64,000 nt of DNA, from assembly GCA_036674765.1 (NCBI GenBank), contig JARVKI010000081.1, positions 124,001-188,000 of the forward strand. The letters run 5' to 3'. The stretch is from Seiridium cupressi (taxonomy: Eukaryota; Ascomycota; Sordariomycetes; Amphisphaeriales; Sporocadaceae). A program made the position numbers and the translations under genes. The notes under the pieces were generated by a model, which was given only the letters and a program-made list of their open reading frames with translations, was not told the origin of the DNA and made no database searches. Positions 11,647 to 24,120 of the stretch are shown piece after piece; the stretch's first letter is position 1; every line of letters begins with the position of its first letter.

Positions 11647-12515
11647 CTAGATAACGGTGGCTTGGGCGATGTACATTCTGTCCCACTTGCCCATTTTCTT
11701 GGGCATCTGAATCGAGTCCGGATGCACCTTGACCTCAACATCAACACAGCCCGCAGCCTGCATATCCTCAACGATATCTTTGACGGAGAATCCCGGCCAG
11801 ACAGCTGGCATTCCTTCTACGTTTGGCCTTCGCGATAAGTTGTATTTATGCTTGTCCCCATCTTTTGCTCCCTCATCTACCCTTCCCTTGCTATAGACAT
11901 CAGAAGGAACTGGGGCGAGAAAGTCCAGAACGACCAGAGAGCCGCCTTTCTTGACATGCTGCCGCAACAATTTCAGGAATTCAACGGGGTTATCAACGTG
12001 ATGCAGTGCCACGCTGATAATGACCACATCAAAATCAAACCATTCGAGGCCGTTGAGGACCTCAGATGAATTGCTCAAGTCACCCTGAATAGCGATCATT
12101 CGGTCGGGCGATTCTCCTAGTAACTTGACTGCTTCATCATTGTACCTCTGAACCTGAGCGTTTGAAATATCCACTCCTCTGAAAGAAGCCAGGTGCAAAA
12201 CCTTCAGGAGTGCCTGGAATGATAATCAGTATTGTTGGCCGGAAATGGTCCAGTCTCGCATTTTTAGGTACTACTTACACGAGCTACGGTACCATTGCCA
12301 CATGCATATTCCAGTATACGCTGCTGTTTAGACCTGTCAATTCCAAGGGAATCAACATTTGTCCGGAGAAATTCCTCGGTGAATTGAAGAAGTTTCTGTA
12401 TAAATGGATTCTGGTACATGTGACCGAAACTGGAAGCAGTACGCATCAGCTCATCTGCTACTGTATGCAATCAGAAAGTCGAGACCAACTCAACTTCAGT
12501 ATGTGTATGGCTCAT
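11647..12515 (-). CDS. SAM-dependent methyltransferase, 5' end doubtful
   Basis: A class I methyltransferase on two exons: the first ends at 12279, a 65-nt intron (GTAAGT...TTCCAG) follows, and the second is 12213-11647. Motif I is ILEYACGNGTVAR, followed by RGVDIS (acidic loop), DVVIISVALHHV and a GGSLVVLDF strand. Reading upstream, the only nearby ATG in frame is at 12515 (MSHTHTEVELVSTF). That frame meets a TGA at 12473-12471, and an intron across it would be only about 34 nt, shorter than any other here. So the gene may be truncated by a nonsense change or may use an unseen upstream exon. Without its first ~15 residues the protein has about 252 residues. The substrate is unknown. Confidence 0.7.
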
Positions 12516-15403
12516 GATCACACTGAAATGGTGATATCGAGTCGAATATCACAGACGGTTGCAAGGGAAACAGAGCTGGTAACAGGTAGTATGTCCAAGT
12601 TATTGGTCATAAATATGATACTGGCAAAGATACAAAGGTGGCGTTGAATGATATCGGTTGGATATTCGAGGTTAAAAACAATTGATTCTTGTAATTTATA
12701 TTCTTTGACATCAGCTCGGAAACTTCTTTGTCGGCGACTTATGGACCTAGCATGCCATATGAGCAGAGGGGGGGCGGAGACTTTTGCCTCGGCCTCTTCC
12801 GAAGCGGAGGCACTTCTTTTGGTCGCCGTGACCCCAAATGACCGTAGTTTTGAGATCCAAGCAATGACTGAATCTGTAATGTGCTGCAGCCCAATCCTTG
12901 ACCAACGGACAGTACTGAGACAGGAAATGACTATCGCTCAACGCATCTTTGCCCACCATTCTGCCCTTGGCTTATCCACGCAACAGCTCGAAGTGTCTTC
13001 CTAGGCTTTCTTAGACCTCCTCATACCAATCTTTTTCAATTTATACTTAATAAGACCTTTTTATGGGAATGGAAGCCAGTATGGTGCGTGACCGAAGCAA
13101 CACTGGCGCTTGACCTCGATTTGGGCAGTTCTGGGTGGGAGTGCACCCAACCATGAACAAGTCTGGCTCGAACGGAAGGCTAAATCCGAAATTAGTCCTT
13201 GAGCGAAAAGTGCAACTGGAACTGGTGCAATATTGCACCGAAGGGATGGATTCACTGGTCCCGTTTTTGGTTCTTTGCAGCCACTCGTGATATTTATCAT
13301 CGGCTAGGGTCTGAACGGACTTGAAGACTGTTCCAACGACTGAATATTTCTACTTCTCTCCTTAGAACTTGATTTCGTACACGGTGTCCACTAGCCAAGC
13401 AGTAAGTGCAATTATAATGACCATCATAATTAACATGAGTCACAATGGCACCCAGACTCAGGCTGCCTCAGTTGAGTTGGTCGGAAGAATAATCCATGAC
13501 AAGTCGCTCACTCAGACAGAACCAACTAGCGAGTGTTGCATATGTTGGCGAGAATTAGACGGCCAGAATTCGCCCAAATCTTTCCTTGAACCCGCTTTAG
13601 CATCGACACACGGTCTCCAAATGATCCTGGCATATCGCTGGTTGTATGTCTTGGAAGTATTACGCCACCCCTTGACCAAAGAGTGATACATGCACCAAGT
13701 CACAGCGAAATAGCCAGGTCTCTGTAGATTAACTTTGGGATTGTGGTGACCACACATAGCATCAATGAAGTTTTATCTACATGCACCGCCACCAGGCCGA
13801 TTAAGAGTCCTCTTTTTGTGATGAGTAAGATCCTTCACCATCGTCCGCCTCCAACCAGCGCTACGCCCTCATCTAAGGAGTGGTTTTCGTCGACTGCTCA
13901 TTCGCAGTGGGAATTGGAACTCCGTGGAGGCCGGCTGCGTTTGGTGGTGCATTGACGAGGCTAGGCCCTTATTTGGTTGTTGATGGAAATGACGACTAAA
14001 TTATTAAAAAATATAAAAAATAAAAGGACAAAACATCTGAGCATACTCGAGCCTACCTATTTCCTTCCGTGCTTCGAGCTCGAAAGCTGCGCACATCAAA
14101 TGCCCTGTAATGGACTTCCGTTATTTCGGCCCTAGTTATACATCCATACCACCCAATATGGAATTTCGAAACTCCTGAAACAAGTCAGTGCAGCCTTCGC
14201 GATAAGATAGTTGCGAAACTTTGCATTGTGTCATCCAAGGCACTTGCTATGCAAGTCGCGTATAAGGCCGCTCCATGACAGGTAACGGCAGCTGCGGCGT
14301 CAAGCTTACGAAAGAACGCTTAGAGAAAGAGCTTGGTAGCACGTTAGTGATCGCTGTTTTGCATAGTTGACTCTTGTGCTTACAAATCACTTCACTGGGC
14401 ATGGTACTGGTATTTGTCAGGATTATACGCAAAGCGTAAGCGATGATTTTGGGGTAATGAGGTTGACATGTGTGCACTTAGAACTCCAGAGGCGAAAACG
14501 GCATTAAGTACTGACATTCAAAGCCGAAGAAGATTCGAAAGGAGGTTGCTATGTGTGGCAAGAAAAAGAGATACTAATATCAGTCGGCCAGGTAACAGAC
14601 AGGCGTTTGTTAACTATCAGATTGAACTCTATAGTTTCATGATTTACTCTATGCCATCTCTTATTGGCAGGTTCGTTTGTATTTCTTTGCCTTATGTAGT
14701 TAGCACACCAACACTTTACTGCAGTTGTAGCGTAAGGTAGCACCGTCGTCGGTAATAGCGGAGTCTACCACTCAAAGTGCTAACCGAAAAAAGAATCCTT
14801 AACGAACCTGCCAATCAAATACGACATGCATGGCTCTGAATAAGATTCGACAAACTTCCTTCTTGATATCATAAAGACAGTTAGACTTTCAGATCCTCTC
14901 TCTCGCTTTCAGGAAGACGACCGCGAAGCTTATACTCTTAAAAGCGATTCGTTCCTACTATAAACGACCCTTTGGGCAAGATCCTGTCCTAGCGTTAAGT
15001 GTACTCGCATGCAGAAGTACTGAGTACCAAAGCGAGAATCTGCCACAAAGTGCCTTTCCAATTCAAACAAACCAGCTAGCGTAAAAGCCGTCTCATGTGG
15101 TCGCCAGCATATTGGCCACTTCCGTAGTTTGCATATACGGACACTTTTACGTGTTCCGCATTAGTGCTTCAATGTTGCTTGTTCGTCGTATTGCTAACAA
15201 TAGTAATCAATTTAGGGCGCTGTCGGAACGGAAGGCGGCCATTGAGGTTGTCGTAAGCATGCTTTATTTCTCCAAATCATCGGGTAATGCCCAAGCATCC
15301 CGCACACTCGACGAGTACATGACTGTATGGCCTCCGTTTAAGTGACTTGATTCCTAAATTAACATCTTGCTGATTGTGTCGTCGATTTACTCGACAATCC
15401 ACC
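12516..15403. other. intergenic, no recognised gene
   Basis: Nearly 2.9 kb without a recognisable product. Short open frames near 13300-13047 (minus) and 13369-13686 (plus) carry no motif and have no splice-supported extension. Around 13990-14030 there is a short A/T-rich tract. Confidence 0.4.
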
Positions 15404-16045
15404 ATGGGTGTAGAAGCACATAAAGTCCCCCCTCAGGGCAAGGTACTAGCACCAAGCAAACTGGCTCATGTTGTCCTTCGCACGAAGAACTTTTCATCTA
15501 TGGTTTCATTCTACAAAATCTTTCTGGGTGCGCATCCTACATACGAGAATAAGCAACTAGCTTTTCTGACATACGACGATGAACACCACCGAGTGGCCAT
15601 CGCGGCTGTCCCTAACACGACTGTGCGAGACCTCAGTTCGACAGGCATGGATCATATCGCCTTCACATTCAATAGCCTCCGAGATTTGACGCTTGCGTAT
15701 AAGCAGCGCGCGGCATATGGTATTCTACCGTTTTGGAGCATCAATCATGGACCGACAATGAGCTTGTACTATCAGGATCCCGATGGAAACAAAGTTGAGA
15801 CACAAATTGACTTGTTGATACTCTGGAGGAGGAAATTGCTTTCTTCAGCACACCAGAATTCAATGAGAATCCCATCGGTGTTGAAGTCGATCCTGAAGAC
15901 ATCATTAAGAGACTTGACAACGGCGAAGGAGAGAAGAGCATCAAGAAAAGACCCCACATTGGCCCGCGCGGTTCTGATTCTATCGTTATGTCCTCAGAGC
16001 TCGCGTGGGTCGGCCCGGAATGATCTGGTAAGCAGGCGTGACTAG
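15404..16045 (+). pseudogene. VOC-fold extradiol-dioxygenase-like protein, frameshifted
   Basis: The ATG at 15404 sits in ACCATGG. The protein has the vicinal-oxygen-chelate fold of glyoxalase/biphenyl-2,3-diol dioxygenase proteins. The three usual metal ligands can be seen: His in KLAHVVLRT, His in GMDHIAFTF and Glu in GNKVETQID. After DLL, near 15815, the frame is lost by one missing base. The expected continuation (DTLEEEIAFFSTPEFNENPI and then RPHIGPRGSDSI) lies in the next frame from 15817 and stops at 16023. The frame as written instead runs with unrelated sequence to 16045. Such proteins open catechol-type rings in aromatic breakdown. The FAH gene next door fits that role. The core with all ligands is before the break, so partial activity cannot be excluded. 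Confidence 0.78.
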
Positions 16046-16705
16046 TTGGGGAATTGGGATGTTATTATATGGGTTGAAACATGCAAGGCATCTCATTGAC
16101 AATTGTATTTAGCCACTGACACAAGAGTTTGAAGTGTCTCCTCTAAGGCAAATATACATGTTCTCAATTCAAGTCATGTCCAAGTTCAACTGCATCAGTC
16201 GCGTCCATGCGTAATACCCCCTTGGGATCCGGTGTATCTTACTTGAATTCTCAAATTAGCCAGCCATCGAAACCTCTCCTTTTAGTCACAACTGTTCCAT
16301 CCCGGCGCAGAAAGACTCGTGAATTCGGAGCGCTAAGCATATTTGAACAACACCACCATAGTACTCCACAAACAGCTGAACCCAAAATCAGCTTGCATAC
16401 CTACCAAGATGGGGGTTAGCCTAAGGCTCTACTATGCGTTAGCCGATCGTCCATTAACACATGTGTCTCAATATCTTCGATTAGGCCTCGATGAGTGGCC
16501 CGGACTATCCGTGGTTGCGCCCAACTAACCTGATTAATGAAACTGATGCCATGTCCTCTGTTGAAGGGCTGGATACATCGACTCACTTTCGCCCTTATCG
16601 CGGTTCAGCGCCACGTATGATCCCCGACGGACTGTCCTCAACCCATATTTGTTCCATGCCATCGAAAGGTTCTAGAAAAATCAATCCCCGACCGATGTGC
16701 CCAAA
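16046..16705. other. spacer between the VOC and FAH genes
   Basis: About 660 nt separate two same-strand genes. No further gene is recognised and no clear promoter element is seen. Confidence 0.4.
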
Positions 16706-17629
16706 ATGACTTCATTCAGCCTCAGTACTATACGCATCGACGCCCTTGCGGCAGAAGCTGCACTGAGCATCAACGGAACCCACTATGTGTTGTCCAGATT
16801 GGGAGTTAAGGGCAGCAATCCTCTGTTCCGCGAAGTAGCTGTGAAACAGCTGCTAGAGGATTGGCTTCGCTCTCAAGCACTCCTACAGTCGCTCGCCGAC
16901 AAAATCAATGAGAATGCTACCACCTTTTCGCACGCCACCGTAACCAATGCTACGGAAGACACGCCCATCCGATTTCCAGATAAATTGCTAGTTGTTCGGG
17001 CTAACTACATTAGTTATCACTAGGAGATAGGCATGCCAGCTAAGAGGTAAGATCCCATGCCATTCTTTACCTGTCCGCCGAGTACTTCGATGACAGGGCC
17101 AGGCCGGAAGGTCAAATACCCCCTCGGAATCTCACAACTTGATTGGGAATGCGTGCTTGTTGTTGTAGTTGGCGCAAGGCTCCATCGTGCCAACCACGAA
17201 CAGGCGGCGACAGCCATTGCAGGGTATACCATCGGTCCCGATTTAAGTTGTCGAGATTTGCTAGTCCCCAATAATGGGGGTCTTGTTGACCTCATGCATG
17301 ACAAGGCGAAGGATACAATGAAGCCATGTGGACCGTCATTCGTCCCGAAGTGCTTGGCATCCGACGTTCAGAATGCCCCAGTCAAGATGTGGGTTAATGG
17401 CGAATTTATGATTGATGGTACCACGGCGGATATGATTTGGAAGCTAGAGGAATGTCTTGTTGAAATTAGCAAAGTAGTCACGTTGGAGCCGGGCAATATG
17501 ATCATGACTGGTACTCCGGCAGGGTCTGCCAAGTCACATGGAGGAAGATGGTTGAAAATTGGAGATCGAATTTCCGCACAAATAGGGAACCTTGGGGTGC
17601 TTGGAGTTGAGATGGTTGAATATATATGA
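16706..17629 (+). pseudogene. fumarylacetoacetate hydrolase-family protein with two stops
   Basis: One frame from ATG 16706 to the stop at 17629 would give about 307 residues, the normal size. It is interrupted at 17021-17023 (TAG) and 17054-17056? by a TAA at 17048-17050, on either side of EIGMPAKR. Family sequence flanks both stops (LLVVRANY before, DPMPFFTCPPSTS after), so an intron cannot remove them without deleting conserved parts. Family features include GYTIGPDLSCRDL, DTMKPCGPSFVP and GNMIMTGTPAGSA. The metal motif normally ExE reads E-C-V, so one Glu ligand appears to be lost, consistent with relaxed constraint. Related enzymes hydrolyse or hydrate ring-cleavage products of aromatic compounds. 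The pairing with the VOC gene suggests a former meta-cleavage route. Confidence 0.82.
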
Positions 17630-18650
17630 AGAGCAATTTTATCCGCGTTGTTCTTTACTTCGTTTTCTATATAGACGATCTAATGAACGCGCAGCAGGCC
17701 GATAACATGCGTAGCGATGGTCATGCCTGGCAAGTGATAAACTACGGCGTAGGTACTGACATTCCAATTTCAAGCAAGCCGATGACAGGGGAGTAAATGG
17801 ATTCGCAGGACTAGCTAGTCGATTCCAAGTCTAAGGGGTTCCATAATCGGGGTTTCAGATTAGCCAAGGGCCGAACTGAAGGAACTGGGGAGCTTCCCAG
17901 CTCGAGCTTGGAAAACAATTCTGCGGGTCAGTGGATTCTGGAATGTTGCAAGTTTCGACCTTAATGGTAGATTTAATATTTGTGGGATGTAGATCATGCT
18001 CGGAGAGTGTGTCGTTACTTGTCATATTGCACGAGATATGACGGTCCCGCAATCCATAATACCTTGATACCACAGCTTCATATGTTTGAAACTAGACTGA
18101 GCTTCGACAGTTCATCGAAACTTAAGGCCGCCTTCAGATCGCAACTGTGGAATAACAAGTGCTTTCATTATTCATTCCACACTATTTATATATATCTCGT
18201 TGCAAATGAACGCCACTAGCCGCTCTTTTGAGCTGCGCAAGCACTTTCTCACTATAGTATCCGGGTTTGGGTAGTGGTCTTAGAGGAGCCACTTTCGATT
18301 GGGGGAATCTTGATTATTGTCAAATGCCAGATTGCCACGGACGTGGGGTCCATGTTCAATAATTTGAGCTCCCTGTCGGGTGTCGGAGCGCGGAGTATGG
18401 CTAACGAGTTTGCCGAAGTTGGTCAAATTGCGTCCAAACGGAGGTGATGCTTCCGTCTTCCTCGGCCTTGCAACCAAGATCATAATCGGACTCAATCGCT
18501 CCGAGGTATCCTAGGATTGGTGCAATGTCCTTCGCTTTATCAAGAGGTTCGATCTCAGCATATTTCAATTGAAACCCATAAATAGCACACCTTCTCCCTC
18601 AAGGTGGTTTCCGCCTTGCAAGCCTCATTGCATAAAGGCCCTTTGTCATC
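17630..18650. other. intergenic, includes the AA9 promoter
   Basis: No gene recognised. The last ~100 nt contain a TATA-like element described separately. Confidence 0.4.
18578..18585 (+). promoter_or_regulatory. TATA-like element of the AA9 gene
   Basis: ATAAATAG lies 66-73 nt upstream of the ATG at 18651, a usual distance for a short fungal leader. Confidence 0.45.
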
Positions 18651-19716
18651 ATGTCTTCTATCAAGGCTAGTCTTCTCGCCGTTTGCGGACTCGCAACGAC
18701 GGTTCTCGGACACGGATATGTCACTGAGTTCATTACCGACGGCACGTCAAACCAGGGATTTTTGTGTAAGATTTTCTCATTTGACTATTCACTCCTGCCA
18801 GTCCCTCCGCTAGGGTTTTGCATCCAAGTTGATTATCTATGCTTATGTCACAAATAAGATATCTCATGTACGTGCTGCTAACATTCGATGCCAGTGGATT
18901 ACTATTATGAGAAGGTCAATACCGGCTCGTTTCCGGATATCGCAGCTTGGTAGGTGCGGATTAGATCAATTATTACTCAATTTCCTTTAGTACTGACTGT
19001 GACTTCCAGGTATGCAGAGAATCTAGACAGCGGTTTCATAGCTCCCGATGCTTATGGCACCTCCGATATCAATTGCCACAAGAACTCTGCGCCGGGAGCG
19101 CTTACGGCGACCGTGAGTGCCGGAGGAAGCATCACCTTCCAATGGCCTGCCGAATGGGCACACCCCTACGGCCCCATCTTAACATATGTCGCTTCCTGTA
19201 ACGGCGAATGCTCCACAGTAGATAAGACGACCCTTGAATGGGTCAAGATCGATGCTTCTGGGATCGATTATGATACCCAAGTGTGGGCATCGCAAGTGCT
19301 TATCGACCAAGCTGGCCAATGGACCACGAAGGTTCCATCATCGCTCAAGGCTGGAAACTATGTCTTCAGACATGAGATCATCGCGTAAGTGGACCACATA
19401 ATCATACCCTTGAAAATACACGCTATACTCAAGCATTAGGGTGAACGCCCCAGTAGCGACTCTGAAGTGCAGCAAGTTTGAACTGTTGGCTGACATTCAC
19501 CGCTATGTTAGTCTACACGGAGCCAGCTCCCTGGACGGTGCCCAGAATTATCCCCAGTGCTTCAACATTGCCGTCACCGGTTCTGGAAGCACTTCTCTAC
19601 CTTCAGGGACCTTAGGTATTGACCTGTACGAGGAGACCGATCCAGGCATTTACTTGAACCCTTACGTCACTATCACCAACTATACAATGCCAGGGCCAGA
19701 GCTTTGGACCGGCTAA
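18651..19716 (+). CDS. AA9 lytic polysaccharide monooxygenase
   Basis: Four exons (18651-18765, 18895-18949, 19010-19384, 19512-19716) give 249 residues. A 20-residue signal peptide ends ATTVLG, so mature His-1 is the H of HGYVTEF, the first ligand of the copper histidine brace. The second His lies in WAHPYGPILTYVASC. The HEIIALHGA segment spans the last splice, and NYPQCFNI carries the conserved Gln and axial Tyr. These copper enzymes oxidatively cut crystalline cellulose or other plant polysaccharides outside the cell. The protein stops soon after the catalytic domain (...GPELWTG), so there is no cellulose-binding module. Short exon 2 (55 nt) is supported because it rebuilds YYYEKVNTGSFPDIAAW. 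Confidence 0.92.
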
Positions 19717-20788
19717 CTTCCATACGATCGCGTATAGATTGGGCGAGCAATATGGACGTATCGCTTGAATACTGTTGACACAAGTATTTTGGTGGAACCT
19801 GCGGCATGGTCCACTGCGTCCAATTCCACTTTTCAGCTGCACATATTCCATATGCCAGAGTAATTGAGTGGTAATTCTTCGCTGGTAGTCAATTAAAGCG
19901 CTAGTCTTGAAGACTTATTGGCGATCTGTAAACGTGGCTCCAGCGTGAAAGATGGGACAGTGAAAGTATATGTAGACACCGCCGATGGTGGCCAACTAAT
20001 AGATTCTTCCACGCGACGCGCGCCACCGGGCGCTGAAGAATGGAGCTCGAGCATGAATACTCGAACTCGAGCGTAGTAGTGTTCAACGTATTTGGCACAC
20101 GTCGTAAAAGGTTAAGTGCAGCTTGGTGAAATATCAGCTCAATCCTAGCCAAGAACGTGTCCTTTCATCGCGTTGAGCACCCCTTGAGAAATTGGCCATA
20201 ACCACCGTTATAGCGCCCCCCTTAACGCAAAGCCTAAAATCCCTGCCGACCGAAATTATGTGCTGTTTTCGGAGGCCGAGCGCCTGAGGGGAAAGTATGG
20301 AGTAGTCGGCACGGATTCCCATAAACCTCCGCTCTGGACTCGTAAGTCTAGGAAGTGGTTCTCTTATGTCGTACAACACACGATTGTCTACTACGCTGAA
20401 CGTTTTGGTTTTCATATCCATCATAAAGACATGTTGATTCTTCAGGCACCTCAGCTTGAAAGTGGGCCTCAATGACAGGTTCGGAAGGTGAAGCGACCTG
20501 AGGGGCCAAATTCTCGTACCCACGATCTTGGCACTGCGAACTCCTAGCACAGTCGAGTGAACACGAGAAACGCGCGATACAACCCATGTATTCTGCTCTG
20601 TTGTCACACACGCGATGGGCATTGCGGCAACACCTGCCGAGTCACACTCCTGCACCATGTTCCCAACAAGCACTATATTATAACATATCGCCATGGCTAC
20701 ACGGCAAGATTGCTATCGTGCTCCAGGCAGCTCTCACTCCTTCGTTACATAAGCTGCCAACTAGCCTTGGTGACTTGGACCAGGAAGG
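19717..20788. other. intergenic, includes the protease promoter
   Basis: A minus-strand frame at 20694-20134 is 186 codons long but shows no domain, no signal and unusual composition, so I do not call it. TATATTA at 20674-20680 is a plausible TATA element 109 nt before the protease ATG. Confidence 0.35.
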
Positions 20789-23636
20789 ATGAGGTTCGCC
20801 TGCATTGCAATCGCCCTCTTGGGTGTTCTGAACTCTCCCATAACGGCCGCCGCAGGCTCTGACGGGCCCAGCGTTGCTGCGAAAGCCGCACCAGGGGAAG
20901 ACTCAATTGTTACCGGCGCTTACATTGTCGAGTTCGAAAACGACGGCGATGATGTTGATGTCTTTTATCAGGGCCTCATAACGGATGGTATCGAGGTTGA
21001 TCATCGAATGGACCTCCGATACAACCTGTTCAGGGGTGTGTCTTTCCATCTTAAAGACGTGCAAAACCTCAACGAGACGGCCGAAGCAATCGCTGGGCAC
21101 CAGAAAGTTAAGAACATCTGGCCTGTGCGGAGGCTCTCGTTTCCAAAGCTCGATCCGCTCTCCGTCGGAAACAATGCGACCGCGCTGGCTGCATTAGCCA
21201 GGCGACAGCAAGATCCAGAGGACACCTTCTCTCCGCATGTCATGACGCAAGTCAACAGACTTCACGATGAGGGAATAACTGGAGAAGGCATTCGGATTGG
21301 GCTAATAGACACCGGTGTGGACTACCTGCATCCAGCGTTGGGCGGATGCTTTGGTGAAGGTTGTCTAGTTGCATATGGGTACGATCTGAATGGGGATAAT
21401 TCAACTTCTCCTGTGCCCATTCCTGATGATGATCCTTACGATGATTGCCTCGGACACGGTAAGTGAACACAAGATACGACCCGTTATTTTGGTCGAGAAT
21501 CATAGCGAACTCACACACTCTACAGGTACTCACGTGGCTGGAATCATTGCCGCCCAGTCCAATGAGCAGGGCTTTCTCGGCGCTGCACCGAATGTAACGC
21601 TAGGAATGTACAAAGCAACCGGATGTGGCGGAGACACTACGAACGATATGCTTATCGCAGGCTTTAATATGGCATACGAAGCCGGCAGTGATATCATATC
21701 CTGCTCTGCTGGGGATGATTCAGGCTGGTCTTCCGACCCGTGGGCTATCGCCGCTTCACGTATTGCTGAAGCAGGAGTCCCTGTGATTGTTGCACTCGGA
21801 AATTCAGGCGACTCAGGCCTATGGCAGGCCGCTTCTCCTGCTAGTGGTGTCAAGGTTACTGGTGTTGGTAATGTCGAGAATACGTTGTCGCCTACCATCG
21901 AGTCTGCCGCTTCTTTCGCCGTCGATCAGGAGTTACCCGAGAAATTTGGCATTCGCTGGGGCTCGACTTCCTTTCAAGAGAATCTAACTTTGCCACTATG
22001 GTCTGTTAGCAGTGTCATTGGCGCGGCGGCTTGTAGTGCTCTCCCAGATGACACTCCTGACTTGGCCGGCAAAGTTGTCCTCGTTGGTACCTCCCTCCAA
22101 GACGGTTGCAACCCAGATGATCAAGCGGGGAACATTGTGGCCAAGGGCGGTCAATATATCATTTATTATAGTCTTGTGAATGGGTGAGTCGTTCCAGCCT
22201 ACCACCCCTTCACTGCCACACTTCGTTTGTATGCTCATGTCTAACTCATAAACAGTACCACCGATCAGCTTTACATCTACACCACTGGGGTCAAAGGTAC
22301 TGCCTCAATCAGCCTAGATCGAGGTATCGAGTTCCTGGATCTTCTCAATGGAGGCCGGAACATCACTTTGGAGATTACAGATGCATCTCACGCTGGTTTG
22401 TACGTCCAGAACTGGGAGAATACCGAGGCTGGTGGATACACTAGCAAGTCTTCCAGCTGGGGTCCAACATACGAGGTCGAAATCAAGCCACAGATGACCG
22501 CGCCTGGAGGAATGATTCTGTCTACCTATCCTTTGAGCTTGGGAGGCTATGCCGTATTATCCGGGACATCTATGGCCACCCCTCTCGTCGCAGCTATCTT
22601 CGCGCTTGTGGGCCAGGTAAGAGGCACGTTCGATCCAGCCGTCCTCGGCAGCGTACTGTCTGCTACCGCCAAGCCCCTGAACTGGCATGATGGTACCAGC
22701 TCTTTCGACATTCTCGCCAGTGTTGCCCAACAGGGAGGAGGAATGGTCCAAGCCTACGATGCAGCCCACACCACGACAGTCCTGAGCGCTAACAGTCTGG
22801 CGCTCAACGACTCCGACCACTTCGCTGGAGAGCAGACCTTCACCATCCAGAATCTAGGTTCTGAGGACGCTACGTACGAGTTTGGCCACGTCAAGGCAGC
22901 CACCATGTACTCTCTTTCTCAAGGCGTCGGTACATTGGATAATATTGCCTTTCCCGGAGGAATAGTTGATGGCTGGGCCACATTGGGCTTTGATGCCAAC
23001 AGCGTGACTGTTCCCGCCGGCGGCAAGGCAGAGGTGAGGCTCACTGTCACCCCTCCTGGCGGTTTGAATGCCACCTTGCTGCCTGTTTACAGCGGATACG
23101 TTTCGCTGAACAGCACTACCGGCGAGAACCTGTCTTTACCGTATCTTGGGGTACATGGAAGCATGCACGACACACCTGTGATTCAGAAAGGCGGTGATAC
23201 TCGAAGTGGTGTATATCTGACAGACACCGACGGCCACTTCAACATACCTGCGGCAGCCAATCGCACATTCACAATCCCTCGACCAGATTCCAACGCGACT
23301 CTCCCTAATGCAATTTATCCCACACTCCGTGCCGGCTTGACTCTAGGGACACAAGATTTGCGGGCAGATATTGTCCCGCTCTTTGACACCACCTTACCAA
23401 CGAGCGATGTCTTCGGATATCAAAGCATAGGACCTTTGCCGGGGTTCCCACTGGGTTGGATCTACAGAGATGGCGCGTCGCAATACTTCTGGGGTCAGAC
23501 GGCCGATGGCACGATCGCCCCTGCGGGCTCATACAAATTTGTTGTTAGTGCCTTAAGAGTGTTTGGTGACCTAAATAATGAGTTGGATTGGATCAGTGTA
23601 GAAACGGTGCCATTCATCATTGAGTACGCCGAATGA
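20789..23636 (+). CDS. secreted subtilisin-like serine protease (S8, Vpr type)
   Basis: Exons 20789-21458, 21526-22183 and 22256-23636 encode about 902 residues. A signal peptide covers about residues 1-21. An inhibitor-I9-like propeptide follows (TGAYIVEFE to NIWPVRRL). The catalytic triad is complete: Asp-174 in GLIDTGVDYLHP, His-223 in GHGTHVAG (formed across intron 1) and Ser near 548 in SGTSMATPLVAA. Asn of VALGNSG supplies the oxyanion site. A protease-associated domain is inserted between His and Ser, and a long C-terminal region with beta-sandwich (Fn3-like) character follows. This is the layout of minor extracellular protease Vpr and fungal relatives, which digest proteins outside the cell. 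It follows the AA9 gene on the same strand. Confidence 0.92.
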
Positions 23637-24120
23637 ATAATAAGCAACGGACATGATGCGGCTTGCGTCCTGTTTCAAACGAGTATTTTAACATGATACC
23701 TTGTGACCGTGATGCCTCACATGTCTCAGATTATCTACCTTCCTCCTCCTGTCATTCGGATCACCTCTATTTGACGCATCGCATATCAACCGTGAGTCCC
23801 CGCTACTCGAGAGCTCATCTTCACTCGTTCTATTCCCCGGACTTTTAAGAAGTCAATGTCACAGAAGACAAGCAGGGTAAGGATTGATCCGTTACATTTG
23901 GGCGAGGGAATTTGCCCTATTGATGCAGGTAGGGAGTAAGTCGTTGACAAGCTGCTCGAGGGCGATCTCGTCACGTCCGAACCACAATCTAGGATAGGTG
24001 AGTACAATGGTACGTGTAGCCCCACGCCTCTCGATGTGCGAACAAGTCCAAGAATAGCATGTGAGCTGCCAGCTATGTAGGATTTTATTCGAATGATCGA
24101 CTTCCATCCCGACCCCAATA
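23637..24120. other. spacer downstream of the protease
   Basis: No coding sequence recognised. I searched it for the missing N-terminal part of the DUF6536-like remnant that follows and did not find it. Confidence 0.35.

Noticed and set aside
20134..20694. 186-codon minus-strand frame upstream of the protease
   Set aside because: No domain, signal peptide or splice support. It overlaps the likely protease promoter and its composition looks random.
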